A DNA stretch of 64,000 nt from Gyromitra esculenta (GCA_038503075.1 JBCAML010000007.1:620001-684000); one strand, 5' to 3'. Positions 46,985-58,089 are shown, counted from the first letter of the stretch. A program made the numbers and translations. Notes: a model not told the origin generated them from the sequence alone.

Positions 46985-47335
46985 AGACCCCCCAAGGCGA
47001 GCTCCAAGATGCGAGCTCAAGGCCTCCCAAGCAAGCTGCCAGCAGCGCGAGCGAGGCCTCCTAAGCAAGCTCCAGGCAGCGAGAGCGAGACCTCCAAAGC
47101 AGCGAGCTCCAGACCCCCCAAGCAAGCTGCAGGCAGCGCGAGAGAGACCTCCTAAATCACGTCAGCGAGCCCTCCCAAGCAAGCTCCAGGCAGCGAGAGC
47201 CAGACCCGCTAGGCAGCGAGAGCCAGACCTGCTAGGCAGCGAGAATGAGACCTGCTTGACAGCGAGAACAAGACCTGCAAAGCTGTTGAAAGCAAGCCCT
47301 ATAAGACATACATATTAGCGAGAATGAGACTGTGT
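46985..47335. repeat. Degenerate GC-rich minisatellite
   Basis: About ten diverged units of roughly 30-36 bp around the consensus CAAGCTCCAGGCAGCGAGAG followed by CGAGACCTCC. Spacing is uneven and units decay to the right. The frame open across it (46869-47318) has repeat-driven composition and is not called a gene. Confidence 0.65.
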
Positions 47336-47858
47336 GAAGCAGAGAAGGGGAGTGGTAGGTATGGGTATGGGGGGGTTTTTTTTTGTTTAAATCATTTGAT
47401 TATTGTTTCTAGGTTCAAAACCGCTTATGCAACACGAAGGTTATGAAGTTAAAACACCTATCCCCAGCAGTAACCATCCAAGCCCCATGATAACTAAAGA
47501 AAGATACAAAGGAAAGACAAATAAATGAAACCTATAGGCGTGCCTATAGGGAAGTGATCACACTGATCATAACAATGATCCCGCAATAAATGACTTTAAC
47601 AAGTTAGGAGATGTATCAATTTAGGTACTAGAATAGTAAACAAAAAATAGAAAAAGAAACAGAAACTGCAGAAGATAGCTGATCCGAAGTTCCAGTGAGT
47701 GATAGAGGGTACCAGGTATTCCACTTAGGTGGGTAGCCAATCATAGTGTGATGGATATAGTTGACGATTGGTTGTAATTGTGTAGGGTCGCTCCAGATAT
47801 CTTCAATAGAGATTAGGTTGGGGATGAACTTTTCTCTGGCTTCTGCTCTGGTAGGTCT
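47336..47858. other. Spacer, nothing recognised
   Basis: About 520 bp between the minisatellite and the next LTR fragment; no ORF or repeat is supported. Confidence 0.4.
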
Positions 47859-48110
47859 CAAGGGGCGGGGTTCTTGTTAAGCTCTTCGGTATCCCCAAAG
47901 ATGTGCAGTGCTACTCAACAAGAAACAAGTGACGAGAAGAGTGCAAGAATTCCACAGGCTCTACGTGTGTGTTGAGTCAAGGCGACTTGTGGGCAGTGAC
48001 GGCGAAGGTATGCGAAATGCAACCGAGGTTTGTATTTGTAAAGATACAAAGAGTGTACTACAGAAGACGTTGCTTAAAGAGAAAAGAAGGAAAAAGTACA
48101 ACAAGAGGGG
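47859..48110 (-). mobile_element. Gypsy-family LTR fragment
   Basis: The reverse complement resembles the 3' two thirds of the chromovirus LTR: the GGGATACCGAAGAGCTTAAC-like edge at 47868-47890, the AGAGCCTGTGGAA block and TTTAAGCAACG at 48072-48082. It is truncated at the side facing the LINE. Confidence 0.55.
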
Positions 48111-48249
48111 ACTCCCTTCGCTTATATACCCAAATTCCATCTCTTCGATGACAAATGTATGACTCAGTGTAAATAGAAACCAAGAGAAATATAGCGAACA
48201 ACAGAAATAGAACAGCCCAGAACCTATACCGCTAATCCTGCAACCGAAC

Positions 48250-51200
48250 AACCATCCATGAAAGTAGGGCAGCGAAGAATAGCATGCTCAAGGTTTTCGT
48301 CTTCCTCTTGGCATCTGGGGCAGTGTTTGGAGAGGCCTTGTGAATGCCAGGACTAGTGGAAGGCAAGGTAGCTCTTGTGGGCACGGAATTGATGGAGTCT
48401 CCCACTCATGAAGAGATCCAATCTCATGAAGGTTGGTGCGGTGGTAGAGAGAGGGGTTGTGTAATAGCTGGGAGGAGGGTGTGAAGTAGCCCAAAAGGCC
48501 ATAGTGAGGTCTTGGATCATTGCTGGAGTGATGGTAGGGGAATCAGAAGAGGGTGTGAGATTGCCTTTTAGTGCATTGTTGATCATAACACACAATTTGT
48601 CTATTGGGAGTGGTTTGTTGGTTTTGGCTTTGGATGTCCAAGTTTTCAGGTTCTTTGGAACACCTAGGAGAAGGTGGCGATGTGATTGTGCTCTGAAGGG
48701 GTCCTCAAGTGGGAAATTGCTGGGGAACCTGCCTGAGACAGTGTTGTGATGTGGTGACGCAGCCATGCTGTGAATGGCAAACAGGAGGCGGTATTTGTAA
48801 CAAAGTACATTAATTGGGAGCAGTGCTGCGTTTGGGCAAAGGGTGAGTGAGTTGGTTGACGTAAAGCAGTTCAAGTTGGTGACCCAGCGAAGTACTTTGT
48901 CCCAAAGGCGTTGGAGGAGGGTGAGGGAGGAGTTGCTGGGGGTTAAGACAGTGGAGCCATAAAGCATTGTAGAGAGAATGATGGCTTGGGCCAGTCTTCT
49001 GTTATTGTATGAGGTGAGTCATGTCCCAGCTGGGGACAGGCAGCAGAGGAGAAGAAATGTTTTGTTGGCTTTCAGGAAGTGTTGTTTGAAATGGTGGAAT
49101 GGTGACAGATTGGCTTCAAACCAAAGGCCAATCCATTTGACGACTGAGTGGGAAGAAAAGTGTGTTGTTGAGGGAGATGGGGAGATTGCAGAGAGGAGAC
49201 TGATCCCTTTCTGTTCTCCAGTGGATGATATCTGTTTTGGCGATGGAGAAAGAAATGTCTAAAACTGACCCAATGCGTTGTAGGTAGTTCCAGGCATGTT
49301 GCAGTTGTTGTATGTTGGATCTTTCTGAAGAGGATGCAACAGTGAAGCTGAAGTCGTCAACATAGGAAAGGGTGATTCTCTTTGCTAGCTTGACTTGATG
49401 GAGTGGGGAGACATACATGATGAAGAGAAGTGGGGAGATTGGTGAACCTTGAGGTATACCCACTTCTATTGGTTCAAAGGTGAAGGGACTACCTTTGAAA
49501 AGTAGACGGCAGAAGCGGTTGGAGAGGAAGGGGAGAACCCAAAGGACAAGGTATTCAGGAGTGTTCTTTTTCCTTAGCTGTTTCGTGAGAGTGTTGACCC
49601 TGAGGTTGTCAAAGCCCCCTTTGTTGTCTAGGAAGAGTGATGAGACCTTGCGTCCAGATGCCTGAAGTAGTTTGATTTCATGGAGGAGTGTTGTTCCAGC
49701 ATCAGAGATGCTTCTGCCTGGGAGTGAGTCAAGTTGGTTGGGGTGGATGAGGCCAGCAGTGAGAGCATGGTCATAGAGGCGGAATGCAGCAATATGTTCT
49801 AAGATCTTGGAGATGATTTCCAGGAGAACAATAATGCGGAAAGAGGATGGATCGCTGTAGGAAGGTTTACCAGCTTTGGGTAGGACAATGCCGTTGGCTG
49901 CTTTCAATGAGCTGGGGTGTATGCCATGTTGTAGAAGAGGGGTAAAAGTGATGTGATCAACAAAGGTCTTGGGGTGGGGCGGGGTGGGGCGGTCCTCTTT
50001 CGCCCCGCCCCATTGATGGGGCAGGGCGAAAATATTGGCCTCCGCCCTGCCCCGTTGGGGCCCCATCGATTAAGATATGTTAATGTAGGTTAATGGGGCG
50101 GAAAATTTACTTTCGCCCAGTCCTGACAGTGTGCACAGACCACCCAGCCCAGACGGGGTGGGGCGGGGGATGGGGCACCCTGTTTCCGCCCCGCCCCAAG
50201 ACTAACACTAGATGTGATTGCATCAGGATTGATAGCCTGAATGTGTTTTCAGACTCCATATGGGATTTGGTCTGGGCCTGGGGTGGAGGTGTTGGAGGAT
50301 TTGCTGAGTGCTTTGGATACTTCTTCTGTTGTAATGGGGGGTATGTTATGGTGGAGGAAGCATGGAGGAGTAGGTGTTGGTGGTTGTGGTGGGAAAAAGT
50401 GTGAGATAAGTGCTTTGTTGAGTTGGTTGGAGGAAGTGATGTTTGGGAAGAAGGGGAGGTTATCAGCATCTTTAGGTTTTTTCATCTGGTTGGCTGCCCA
50501 GAGGTCTTTAACACCAGCATTGCTGATGAATTCATTCCAGTGTTTTGCTTTGGCCTTTTTAATTGCGCCAAAGTAGGTGTACCTTGCTGATTTGAGTTCG
50601 AAGTTAGTTGCCATTCCCTTTTTGAGGTCTCTGGCAACTGAGTGAAATATAGTGCGAAGTTGTGAAATGTTAGGTGTCCACCAGGCTTTTGACCATTTGG
50701 AGGGACGTTTGGATGGAGTGCATGCAACAATTGGCTGTGTTAAAGCTTTAAGATTATCGTTGAACCATGTTTGGATGTCGTTGGTGATGGGAGAGGTTGT
50801 GAATGCTTCAACTGTTGTTTTGAGCAGAGGCCAGGGAGTGGAGGACCCAGTTGGGTGAGGAAGATGATTGCGGGAGATGTGGTTTTTTGATGGTGATAGA
50901 GATGACAGTGTGTTCGGAGCCAGAGGCTGGGAGTTTGTTCTGCCATTTGGTGATGTAGGGTGAGAGTGGCGTGTTGGCAAACGCTAAGTCAATTACGCCA
51001 TTTCTTCTGTTTGGGTCGTGAGTATCTGGTAAAAGATCCAGGGGTGTTGAGGAGTGAGTAGCCATGTTCCGGCCATTTCAAAGTAGGGAGAAGATAGTTA
51101 GAGTGCCTGATGACTGCAGTTTCCTTCAGGATCGGTAAGCATAACGACAGATGCTGAAGTCCTGCAGACAAGCAGAGGATGCCGGATGACGATGGAAATG

Positions 51201-51600
51201 CAGTTTCAGGGGAAACTGATCTCAAGTAACGGGATACATGACGATTATAGACACAATAAATGGAGAGAGAGGAAAGGTAACGGCTGAACGTGTTAACAAA
51301 AGAAATAGAGATGCCACAAAAGTCATTTCTGAGAATAACAGCGAACAAAGGAGACACTGGATTCAAAGCTTTGGAGAATATAAAAGCAAGCAAGTACTTT
51401 TTCGCTGGTAGTAGTAGTTGGTGTAGTAATAAGTGAGTAGGCTGGTGCTGCTAGGGGTGTGCCAAGAGGCACATTTCACGATTGGTAGGAGGTTCCTGGA
51501 TTGCAACTAGCACGGGTGGATTGGAACCAAAGGAGGAAAAAGTGAGAGGAAAACACTATTGGACCCATTGCAATTGTGTTGTGCGATAGTGAGGGTGGGA
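48250..51600 (-). pseudogene. LINE ORF2: endonuclease and reverse transcriptase, broken
   Basis: Minus-strand translation starts near 51580 with AQHNCNGSN (N-terminus of an exonuclease/endonuclease/phosphatase domain), then SVIDLTF-like GVIDLAFANTP and SGSEHTVISI. The RT part has AWWTPN, STPGPDQIPYG, LPKAGKPSYSDPSSFRII, SLFLDNKGGFDNL, GIPQGSPISPLLF and the catalytic YVDD box (SYVDDFSF). After a shift near 49110 it continues with RRLAQAIILSTMLYGS and ends with a CPRCQEEDENLEHAILRC knuckle. A Trp codon in the IPYGVW block is now TGA, at least three frameshifts exist, and a 237-bp insertion splits the RT. Confidence 0.75.
49966..50202. mobile_element. GC-rich inverted-repeat insertion inside the LINE RT
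   Basis: The insert begins GTCTTGGGGTGGGGCGGGGT and ends CCGCCCCGCCCCAAGAC, so the terminal repeats are inverse. It separates two halves of one RT domain (IPYGV... and KTFVDHITF...). The 237-bp insert is much GC-richer than its host and has inner GC palindromes. It has no ORF and matches no family I know. Confidence 0.6.
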
Positions 51601-51668
51601 CAATCTGTCATTGCTTTTGTCTTCTGCAAGGGGTTTGGATGTAGGGTGTCGTTGGTCTTGACTCATCA

Positions 51669-53327
51669 TTAATTTTGGGAAACAAGGCTAACTGGGTCTA
51701 CCAACCTGTCGTCCTGGGCATGGACTTCAATGGTGGGTGGTGAAAGAGGGCGGGGGGGGATTTTAGAGGCTCTTTGGCGTTGGGTGTCAAATGCATCTAC
51801 TTTGATAGGGCATTCTGGTGAGGTGGCGGAGTGCTCGTGGCTGTCACAGTTGGAGCATTTGAGGGGTTTGGTTTCGCAGCAATCAGGCACTGGTTTGGTG
51901 TTTCCACCCTTTTCGCAGCCTGGGTTGCCACAACGGTGTTGTTCTCTGGTGTGATGTTCTGCACAAAGTGGGCATGTGGGGTGTTTTTGTTTGCAAAGGG
52001 GAGCAGTGTGTCCAAAGGTGTAGCAGTTACGGCATTGGGTAATGGGTGAGAAGGAATGCATCTTTTCGCAGTTCCTGGAGCGTGAGAAGAGGCGGATTGA
52101 GTCTTTGAGTTTGGTGGCTTCTTTGGGAGCAAGGGAGATGACAACTGAGGTGGTGGCTTTATTTCTGTCGGAGAGGGTGGGTTTGAGGTATCTAGCACCT
52201 GCAATGACGATTTCGGATGAGTACTTGATGTTTGCTGCCATGGTGGCAAACAATTCTTCATTGGAGTTTGGGATAGCGTGAACTGGAAGATTGTGGATAA
52301 CATATTCCATGTGTGTTGGAGCCAGGATGAAGTCATTGAAGTGGTTATCATCCACTGGAAGGGCTTGATTGATTGCTTTGGTGAGGTGGGAGAAGTAGGG
52401 AACATAGTCAATTGCAGGTGGGAAGGGTGATGCCAGGATGGAAACAGTGCCGTTGCAGTTGACAGTTGCAGTGAAAGCGAGTGAGACCTTTGCATTAACC
52501 TTTTCCAAGGCCTTTGCAATGACGGAGGGGAGGATTGCTGCATGTTGGGAGGAGAGCTCAAATTCTTCTGGGACAGTCCTAGTAGCATAGAATCTGCGTT
52601 GCGAGGCAGGAAGTGGTTTGGGTTTGTTGGTTAGGGGAGCTGGTCTGGTTGGCGCTGGGAGTTGGTTTGCAGGTAGGTTTCTGTTGAATCCAGGGTGGGA
52701 ACGGGCATCCGTTATCTCTAGCTGCCATCTGGCAGTTTCAGAGGGAGACATCCCTTCGCTGGTCAGGGGGAGAGCAGGTGGAACGTATGTAGCTCCATTG
52801 CCTTTCCTTTTCTTATTCACCTTGGGAGGGGAAAGGGAGGAGCTGGCAGTTGCAGCAACGTTGGCGTAGGTTTGGTTGGTTTGAGAGGGTTTGGAGGGTG
52901 CGGAGATAGTAGTTTTGGCTGCCCCAGTGGCAGCGAGTTGGTTGATGCCATTGAGTGCAGTGGTGTGCAGTGCGAGGACGGAGGAAATATGGTCTGTGTT
53001 GTCAGAGATAATTCTCAGGTGGTTGTTGATGAGCTTGTTCTCCTGAATGAGGACAAGGCATAGGGTGAGGACGGCTTGGATATCTGACTTTCCTGTAAAG
53101 AGGGAAGTGTGAATAGCGTCAAAAAGTTCTGTGTGAGGATGGATTTGTTCGCCAATCGCACTGAGATTGCTGGCGACAGCGGAGTAGGGTGAGGGAATAA
53201 TGGGGGTCAAGTTGGAAGGAGGGAGAGTGATTCTGGGGCTGTTGGCTCTGGAATGGTGAGTAGATTGGGGAGGAAGCATACTGCTTCTCATTGGAGTGTG
53301 GGGAGTGGGTGCGTTGAACTCCGACAT
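51669..53327 (-). CDS. LINE ORF1, Gag-like with CCHC zinc knuckles
   Basis: An intact 552-aa frame. The N-terminal half is Pro/Ser/Thr-rich. The middle (residues about 240-400) is a conserved-looking domain with VSLAFTATVNCNGTVSI and YVIHNLPVHAIPNSNEELF. The C-terminal part has clustered Cys/His motifs: CRNCYTFGHTAPLC, CPLCAEHHTREQHRC and CSNCDSHEHSATSPEC. Such proteins bind the element RNA in non-LTR retrotransposons. The stop codon at 51669 nearly touches the start of the ORF2 frame. Confidence 0.75.
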   Translation of the reverse strand: MSEFNAPTPHTPMRSSMLPPQSTHHSRANSPRITLPPSNLTPIIPSPYSAVASNLSAIGEQIHPHTELFDAIHTSLFTGKSDIQAVLTLCLVLIQENKLINNHLRIISDNTDHISSVLALHTTALNGINQLAATGAAKTTISAPSKPSQTNQTYANVAATASSSLSPPKVNKKRKGNGATYVPPALPLTSEGMSPSETARWQLEITDARSHPGFNRNLPANQLPAPTRPAPLTNKPKPLPASQRRFYATRTVPEEFELSSQHAAILPSVIAKALEKVNAKVSLAFTATVNCNGTVSILASPFPPAIDYVPYFSHLTKAINQALPVDDNHFNDFILAPTHMEYVIHNLPVHAIPNSNEELFATMAANIKYSSEIVIAGARYLKPTLSDRNKATTSVVISLAPKEATKLKDSIRLFSRSRNCEKMHSFSPITQCRNCYTFGHTAPLCKQKHPTCPLCAEHHTREQHRCGNPGCEKGGNTKPVPDCCETKPLKCSNCDSHEHSATSPECPIKVDAFDTQRQRASKIPPRPLSPPTIEVHAQDDRLVDPVSLVSQN

Positions 53328-53627
53328 CTTCTTGGATCCTAAGCGAGTTGAGGTGCGGGGTAGTGAAGCCTAATTGTTAAAGACTTTTTGCTGTGTGTAA
53401 CGCCGTTGCAACACAAAAAGTGGAGTTGAAATTTCAATCAGGGATGATGTAGCGGGGACGGAGGATGGGGGTGTATCCATGGTAAGGCCAGAGTTAAAAT
53501 TACAGAGCTCTTGCTGTATAGCAGAGGGCTCCATGGAGGTAGGGATGCCATGTACAACAAGTTGGTGCAATGGCTCGTCAAGGTGTAGGGAGTGAGCTCA
53601 AGGGATGATGTGAAGAAATTGGCCAAC

Positions 53628-54503
53628 TTACCTGTAATGGATGTTGGCAAACATGTTGTTCATGACCGTCAACGACACATTCTTGAAATGTGTGTCTATT
53701 GCCAGAGACTGGATGGTGATGGAACTGATGGCATAATTCAGCTTGTTTCTGAGTTCCATGGGTGTCCCTTGGGTAAGAGGAGTGTCATCGTGTTTGACAA
53801 TCAAACGGCGTGCGCGCATGGTGGGCGTGATGGTGACAGGAGAGACATGAGTCTTAGGGGCAGGTGCAGAGGCAGCCTGTTTGGTCTTTGCTGGTTGGGG
53901 TTTTCTCTTGGGTTTGCTGGCCGCCACCTGAGCCCATTGCAGGGGCTTTGGGGCAGGAGGAGGTGCTGGGATAGCAATAGCAGGAGCAGGAGGAAGAGGA
54001 GCACTAGGTGCAGGTGGTTCTGAAGGCGCTGCCTTCCCTACTGTGAGCAGCAGGTGGTCACGCTGTAGTTTGCTCAAAGTCGGAGACTCTGGAAACATGT
54101 CTGGGAGGGGTGCAGGAGCTGGTTTGCTTGCTGCTTCCTTGAGGGTGGTGATTTCTCCTTGTAGATGCTGTATCATGTCAAGGAGTTTTTGGAAGTGGAG
54201 GAGGTTGATCTTGTCAGCTCTGGCTAGAGCGTTGCAAACATCAAACCCAAAAGCTGGCTCACTGCCTAGGTGAGTGGTAATGGCCTCCCCTGGTTTATTC
54301 CAGAGGCCCGTCCAGTGGGTTGGCTTTCCAAAAACAGGGTGGGATGGGGGAGAGGTGTCAGCTCTCTGTCTTTTCGATGGTGAGGGGGTTTTTGTTTCTG
54401 CCGCAGATGAAGAAGAGGAGGCAACGAATGGGTTTGGAGTTCCCTCAACTTGATGATGGGGGAATATGGGTGTAAACATGTTGCCTTTACCTTTGGGAGG
54501 CAT
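53628..54503 (-). pseudogene. Second ORF1-like frame upstream in the LINE
   Basis: A 291-aa frame starts MPPKGKGNMF and is Pro/Ala-rich after residue 130, with FDVCNALARADKINLLHFQK near residue 85. It lacks zinc knuckles. Past its stop the other frames continue with LHQLVVHGIPTSM, similar to the NLPVHAIPNS segment of ORF1, so it looks like the N-terminal part of a second, truncated ORF1. Sequence just ahead of both frames is duplicated (54560-54680 and 53375-53480; both encode ALQ-RYTQ-KVF-like peptides). Confidence 0.5.
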
Positions 54504-54696
54504 TGCGACCGTGGGTTGTTGTATAGACGATGATCCAAATCGTTTGTAAAAGAGGGGTAATGGAATGAAGCTGAAGTGCTAAAGACTTTTGGCTGTGTGT
54601 AACGCTGTTGCAACGCAAAAGGTGGTGGTGAACTTTCAATTGAAGAGGTTGTAGCGGGGATGGAGGATGCGAGCTTTTAGGGGGTAGGGAGGCGTC

Positions 54697-55469
54697 TGTA
54701 ACGGGGGAGTCCTACTGCTCTTTAGTGGGAATAGGTATAGGAATACGGCCGTTGCCAATACTAGAAATCAGGTTGAGATGTTAAGAGTATTTTCGTGCAG
54801 AGTACTCAATAATCTTAAGGGCTCTACTCAGTAGTATTCTGTCTGATGAGACTGGGAAGAAGAGCAACAGGTGGCGGGGTCATGCACTATCTTTATAGTA
54901 CTGCTGACTCGCCATCCTCTTTCTGTTCTACTCTACTGGGGGCTAGTCAAGACCCTGAGAACATGCCAAGCTATTGTGGGCAGGACACTTCAGGATTCAG
55001 CTAATGATCACTTCGGCGCTCTCCAACATTCCTCAGTTGTCCTGTCCAGTTAGACCTTCTAGATCCACCAGCTGCATTCCATGCCTATGCTGGATGCAGG
55101 AATCGGCGCTGATCAGTCTACTGTTGCATGTGAGGTGTCCTGCACTTAATAGTTTCCCTATTGCTGTGCCAATGGCTCTGGGCCACTGGTACATGCACAG
55201 ATGGATTGGAAACGCCACCACAGGAGCTTCCTGTGTCTGGTATCACTGGAGATATATCATTGACTTGTCAGCTAATGCTATTCTCGTTGGTTCCACTCCA
55301 TTGGAACAGCAGGGTAGCAGATATCCTCTAGCATGTGGTAGCTACACCACTCATGCTGATCCTTACTACCTCTCTGCCTGCCCGGTACTATTATGCTTCA
55401 CTGCAGGTAACGGTTATTGTAGATCCGTTACACTGCTCATGACGTGTAACTATTGGTATTACCGTAACA
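54697..55469 (+). mobile_element. Solo LTR of the second LTR family
   Basis: Begins TGTAACGGGGGAGTCC and ends ATTACCGTAACA, so the ends are the inverse TGTAACGG/CCGTAACA expected of an LTR; 773 bp. The first 130 bp match 46447-46575. The motif TGCTCATGACGTGTAACT near the end is shared with 23105 and, inverted, 16755. No clear target duplication is visible. The ORFs inside are not coding. Confidence 0.55.
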
Positions 55470-55960
55470 TCAAGTAGCACTACTAACCTTTGGAGATACC
55501 GAAAGACTTGACGGAACCTTGCTTCTTGAGAATCAGACGGCCTGGGCAACAATTCCTTTTTTTGCTGATGTGGTTAAACTCAAAATCTTTTAAAAATGAT
55601 ACTTTTTTCTTATTTTCATTATCAATATGGTTGCCTACATATTTTGCATCAAATTTTACCACTTTCACCCTCCATCATATACTAATTCCCCTGGACAGAT
55701 ACTAGTATAGTGGCTAATTAAATTATCACAGCAAAGTACTATCCTTAGTGGTCCAATATGTTTACTATGGTAGGTATTAATGAATAGTTAAAAGATCTGC
55801 ATAGGATAGTTTGGTTGTGGGTTTTTTAATAACCTGGGCCGGATATGTAATAAAGGAGGACTCACCAATAATTAAATTATCAAAATAGTATTTTAGATAT
55901 TAATATGTACCAAAGGTTTATCCTAGCGTTTGTCTTAACTCTATAGTTCTATTTGTGTTT
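55470..55960. other. AT-rich spacer with a gypsy LTR edge fragment
   Basis: 55470-55520 reads AGTAGCACTACTAACC and GATACCGAAAGACTT, a diverged copy of the 3' edge of the gypsy LTR. The remainder to 55960 is AT-rich without recognised content. Confidence 0.45.
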
Positions 55961-55964
55961 TTAG

Positions 55965-56395
55965 CAGTTTCACAGATAGAATCGGGTAATGGGTTAGGAT
56001 GGAGTTATTGGTTGTCATGGGTTATTCTTTTATATAATGTCTTTGTTGTTTGGTTATGTCTTGGCTATGAGTCAGAGTATGGGAAAAGCGGGGTATTTAA
56101 GGGATGGTTTTCGATCGCTTGCAGTCTTTTTCCTTTCTTTCCTTAAGCAACGTTCTCGTTATCTTCTCCTTTATTTGCTAGAATATTATCTCGGTTCTCT
56201 CTCAGAACCCTCACTGTCGCTGTCTTCACCTTGCTGCACTTATCTCACCTTGAGATAGACCTCTCATAGAACCTGTAGAAACATCGCACTATTCAAACGT
56301 GTTGACACCTCGCTTAAGTAGCACTGCTCACCTTCCAGGATACTGAAGGGCTTAACAAAGGTGTCGAACCGTGAGAAGCAGAGAGTTTAACAGGG
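55965..56395 (+). mobile_element. Solo gypsy LTR
   Basis: Matches the chromovirus LTR over its length: TTTCACAGATAGAATCGG at the left, AAAGCGGGGTATTTAA, CCTTAAGCAACGTTCTCG, TAGCACTGCTCACC and CCGTGAGA at the right. It is clearly more diverged than the two LTRs at 58 and 63.7 kb. No internal region is present, so it is a solo LTR. Confidence 0.65.
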
Positions 56396-56599
56396 GAGGA
56401 TGAGAGAGGATGTGGCTGCCATGCAAATTCCGGGTTTTTTAGACATTAACGTCTTTGACTGGGTAACTGCCCATGATTGGGAAACCGATCGGCTGTGTAG
56501 CAAAATAAACCTTAATGACTGCTTCAACAAAAAAAGCTCCTGATAATTACTCAGTGCAAATAATTAAACCAAACAAAAATAAATTACATTATCGACCAT

Positions 56600-57850
56600 C
56601 TATCTCCCTTTTTGGGCCTTTTCCCAAGTTTTATTAACCCTTTTGTGGCTTGAGAGAAGTGTAGAGCCCCCAAATGGCGCATTAAAATCATCTACCTCCA
56701 CTACCTCACTTTCAGCCTCCTCTACCCCACCCAACCCCTCCAGAACAACTGCATTTTCAGGCACTAGACTATGTACAATAATATGTTCTAATATAGTAAT
56801 GATTTTTTTACCCCTGCCCTTACCCTTAGGTGCTGGAGGTCCCTGCAATTCTTTCAATTTTTTCTTTTCTTACTTTGTCACAGCCTTAGACACTTTCTCG
56901 GCATCGGTGTGCTCTCTAGCCTCTCTCAACCTTATAACCTCCTCTGCAGTGATCACTTTAGCTTTGGTAAGCCACTCACTTCCTGTCAAACAAATTGGCA
57001 TGGACCTTTTTGACAGCATTTTCTTGGAATTTTTGATGTATATGATCACCAATTTCCTTTTCAGTAATAAACTGCTGCAAGCCTTTATCAAGCCACTCTA
57101 CTTGTGCGTGTAACTTGCATCCAACAGCAGAGTTACCTTTAATTGAAGTTAAGGCCTTTTTTGTTGTAGATCTTGCCATGCGGCTTGTGCTGGAGGTGAA
57201 AACAGAAAATGACACTTTGACCGCCCGGGCAGCCTTGGCAAGCAGCAGGTTTAAGACATGGTGGGGATTGTAAGACCATATTCCCGCTCCTTCCCATGCC
57301 GCTAATCCATTAGCTTTAGTTTATGCAAGCCGCCGGGCCGGAAATAGTAGCCTAATAAAATATTTTAAATTATAAATGCATTAGCAAAGGGGTGTACAGT
57401 CACTGCAAAAATTGATCCTTGTTTATTCCCAAATCTACACTATCCATATGCCAGTCTAGTGCATCGCTATAATGATGCTGCAGGGGTGTAAAAAGTCCAA
57501 CATCCAGGAGTTGAAGAATGTGTGTTGAGTGTGGGGGTAGACAAAAAGGGATGATTTTATGCGCCAAGCAAAAATCAAAAAATTCCCAAGTTACATGAGA
57601 TACATGACCATCCAAAATAAGCAGCCACCATTCTCCAGCCTCCCTGTCATTTATCTTAGTAGAATGTACATCACATTGTGATAATAGAGGTAGTAACTTA
57701 CTTCTCTGCAGCTTATTTTTCGAAATTTTTGGTCAACCATTCCAAACCAAGAAAGGTATCAGTCCATCTCTTAGGAGAGTAACTAAACGTAGCAATACCC
57801 CCGCCTCCTATCCCCGCATACCATCCTTTATAATGGCCTGCACCTTTGTC
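56600..57850 (-). pseudogene. Pogo/Fot1-type DDE transposase remnant
   Basis: Minus-strand translation, in several frames: RWTDTFLGLEWLTKNFE near 57770; WLLILDGHVSHVTWEFFDFC then KIIPFCLPPHSTHILQLLDV and TPLQHHYSDALD (57615-57400), the DG(H)xSH and PPHxTHxLQPLDV blocks of DDE_1 superfamily transposases; then the C-terminal charged region (SSTSRMARSTTKKALTSIKG, KRVNKTWEKAQKG) down to 56600. The first catalytic segment is decayed and frameshifts are present. A GGGAAACCGATCGG motif at about 56480 may belong to its terminal repeat. Confidence 0.7.
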
Positions 57851-57854
57851 GGAT

Positions 57855-58089
57855 AGGATCGGATGATGGGTTAGGGTTCAGGTAATGGTTGTTACGGGTT
57901 ATGGTTGTTCTTAAAATGTCTTTGTTGTTCGGTTAGGTTTTGGTTACATGTTCTCAAGGGGCAAGGTTTTCCATCAAGCTCTCAGGTATCCCCTAAGATG
58001 AGCAGTGCTACTTGAGTAGAAAACTAAGAGACAAGAGTAATTTACGAGGTTCCACAGGCTCTACGAGGTGTTCAAGTATAGAGGACTTG
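57855..58089. mobile_element. Two partial gypsy LTRs, head to head
   Basis: 57855-57950 resembles the first 100 bp of the LTR in plus orientation (GATGATGGGTTAGG, TCTTTGTTGTTCGGTTAGG). 57951-58089 resembles its 3' part in minus orientation (GGTATCCCCTAAGATGAGCA, then CCACAGGCTCTACGAGG). Both are truncated and diverged. The young chromovirus begins immediately to the right. Confidence 0.55.

Larger units (their letters stand above)
48200..54690 (-). mobile_element. Tad-like non-LTR retrotransposon (LINE), degenerate
   Basis: A minus-strand element with a Gag-like ORF1 carrying CCHC knuckles (51669-53327), then endonuclease, reverse transcriptase and a C-terminal zinc knuckle (48250-51600), with an additional ORF1-like frame upstream (53628-54503). 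The order ORF1, EN, RT, zinc knuckle is that of fungal Tad1-type LINEs. ORF2 is broken by stops and frameshifts and by a GC-rich insertion at 49966-50202, so this copy cannot move by itself. The boundaries are approximate. Confidence 0.75.

Noticed and set aside
46869..47318. 149-aa ORF rich in Arg/Ala
   Set aside because: Produced by the minisatellite; composition simply repeats the unit.
48504..52869. Many plus-strand ORFs of 60-110 aa
   Set aside because: Antisense shadows of the minus-strand LINE frames.
54871..55477. 167-aa ORF in the solo LTR
   Set aside because: Lies entirely within repeat sequence bounded by LTR tips; no domain.
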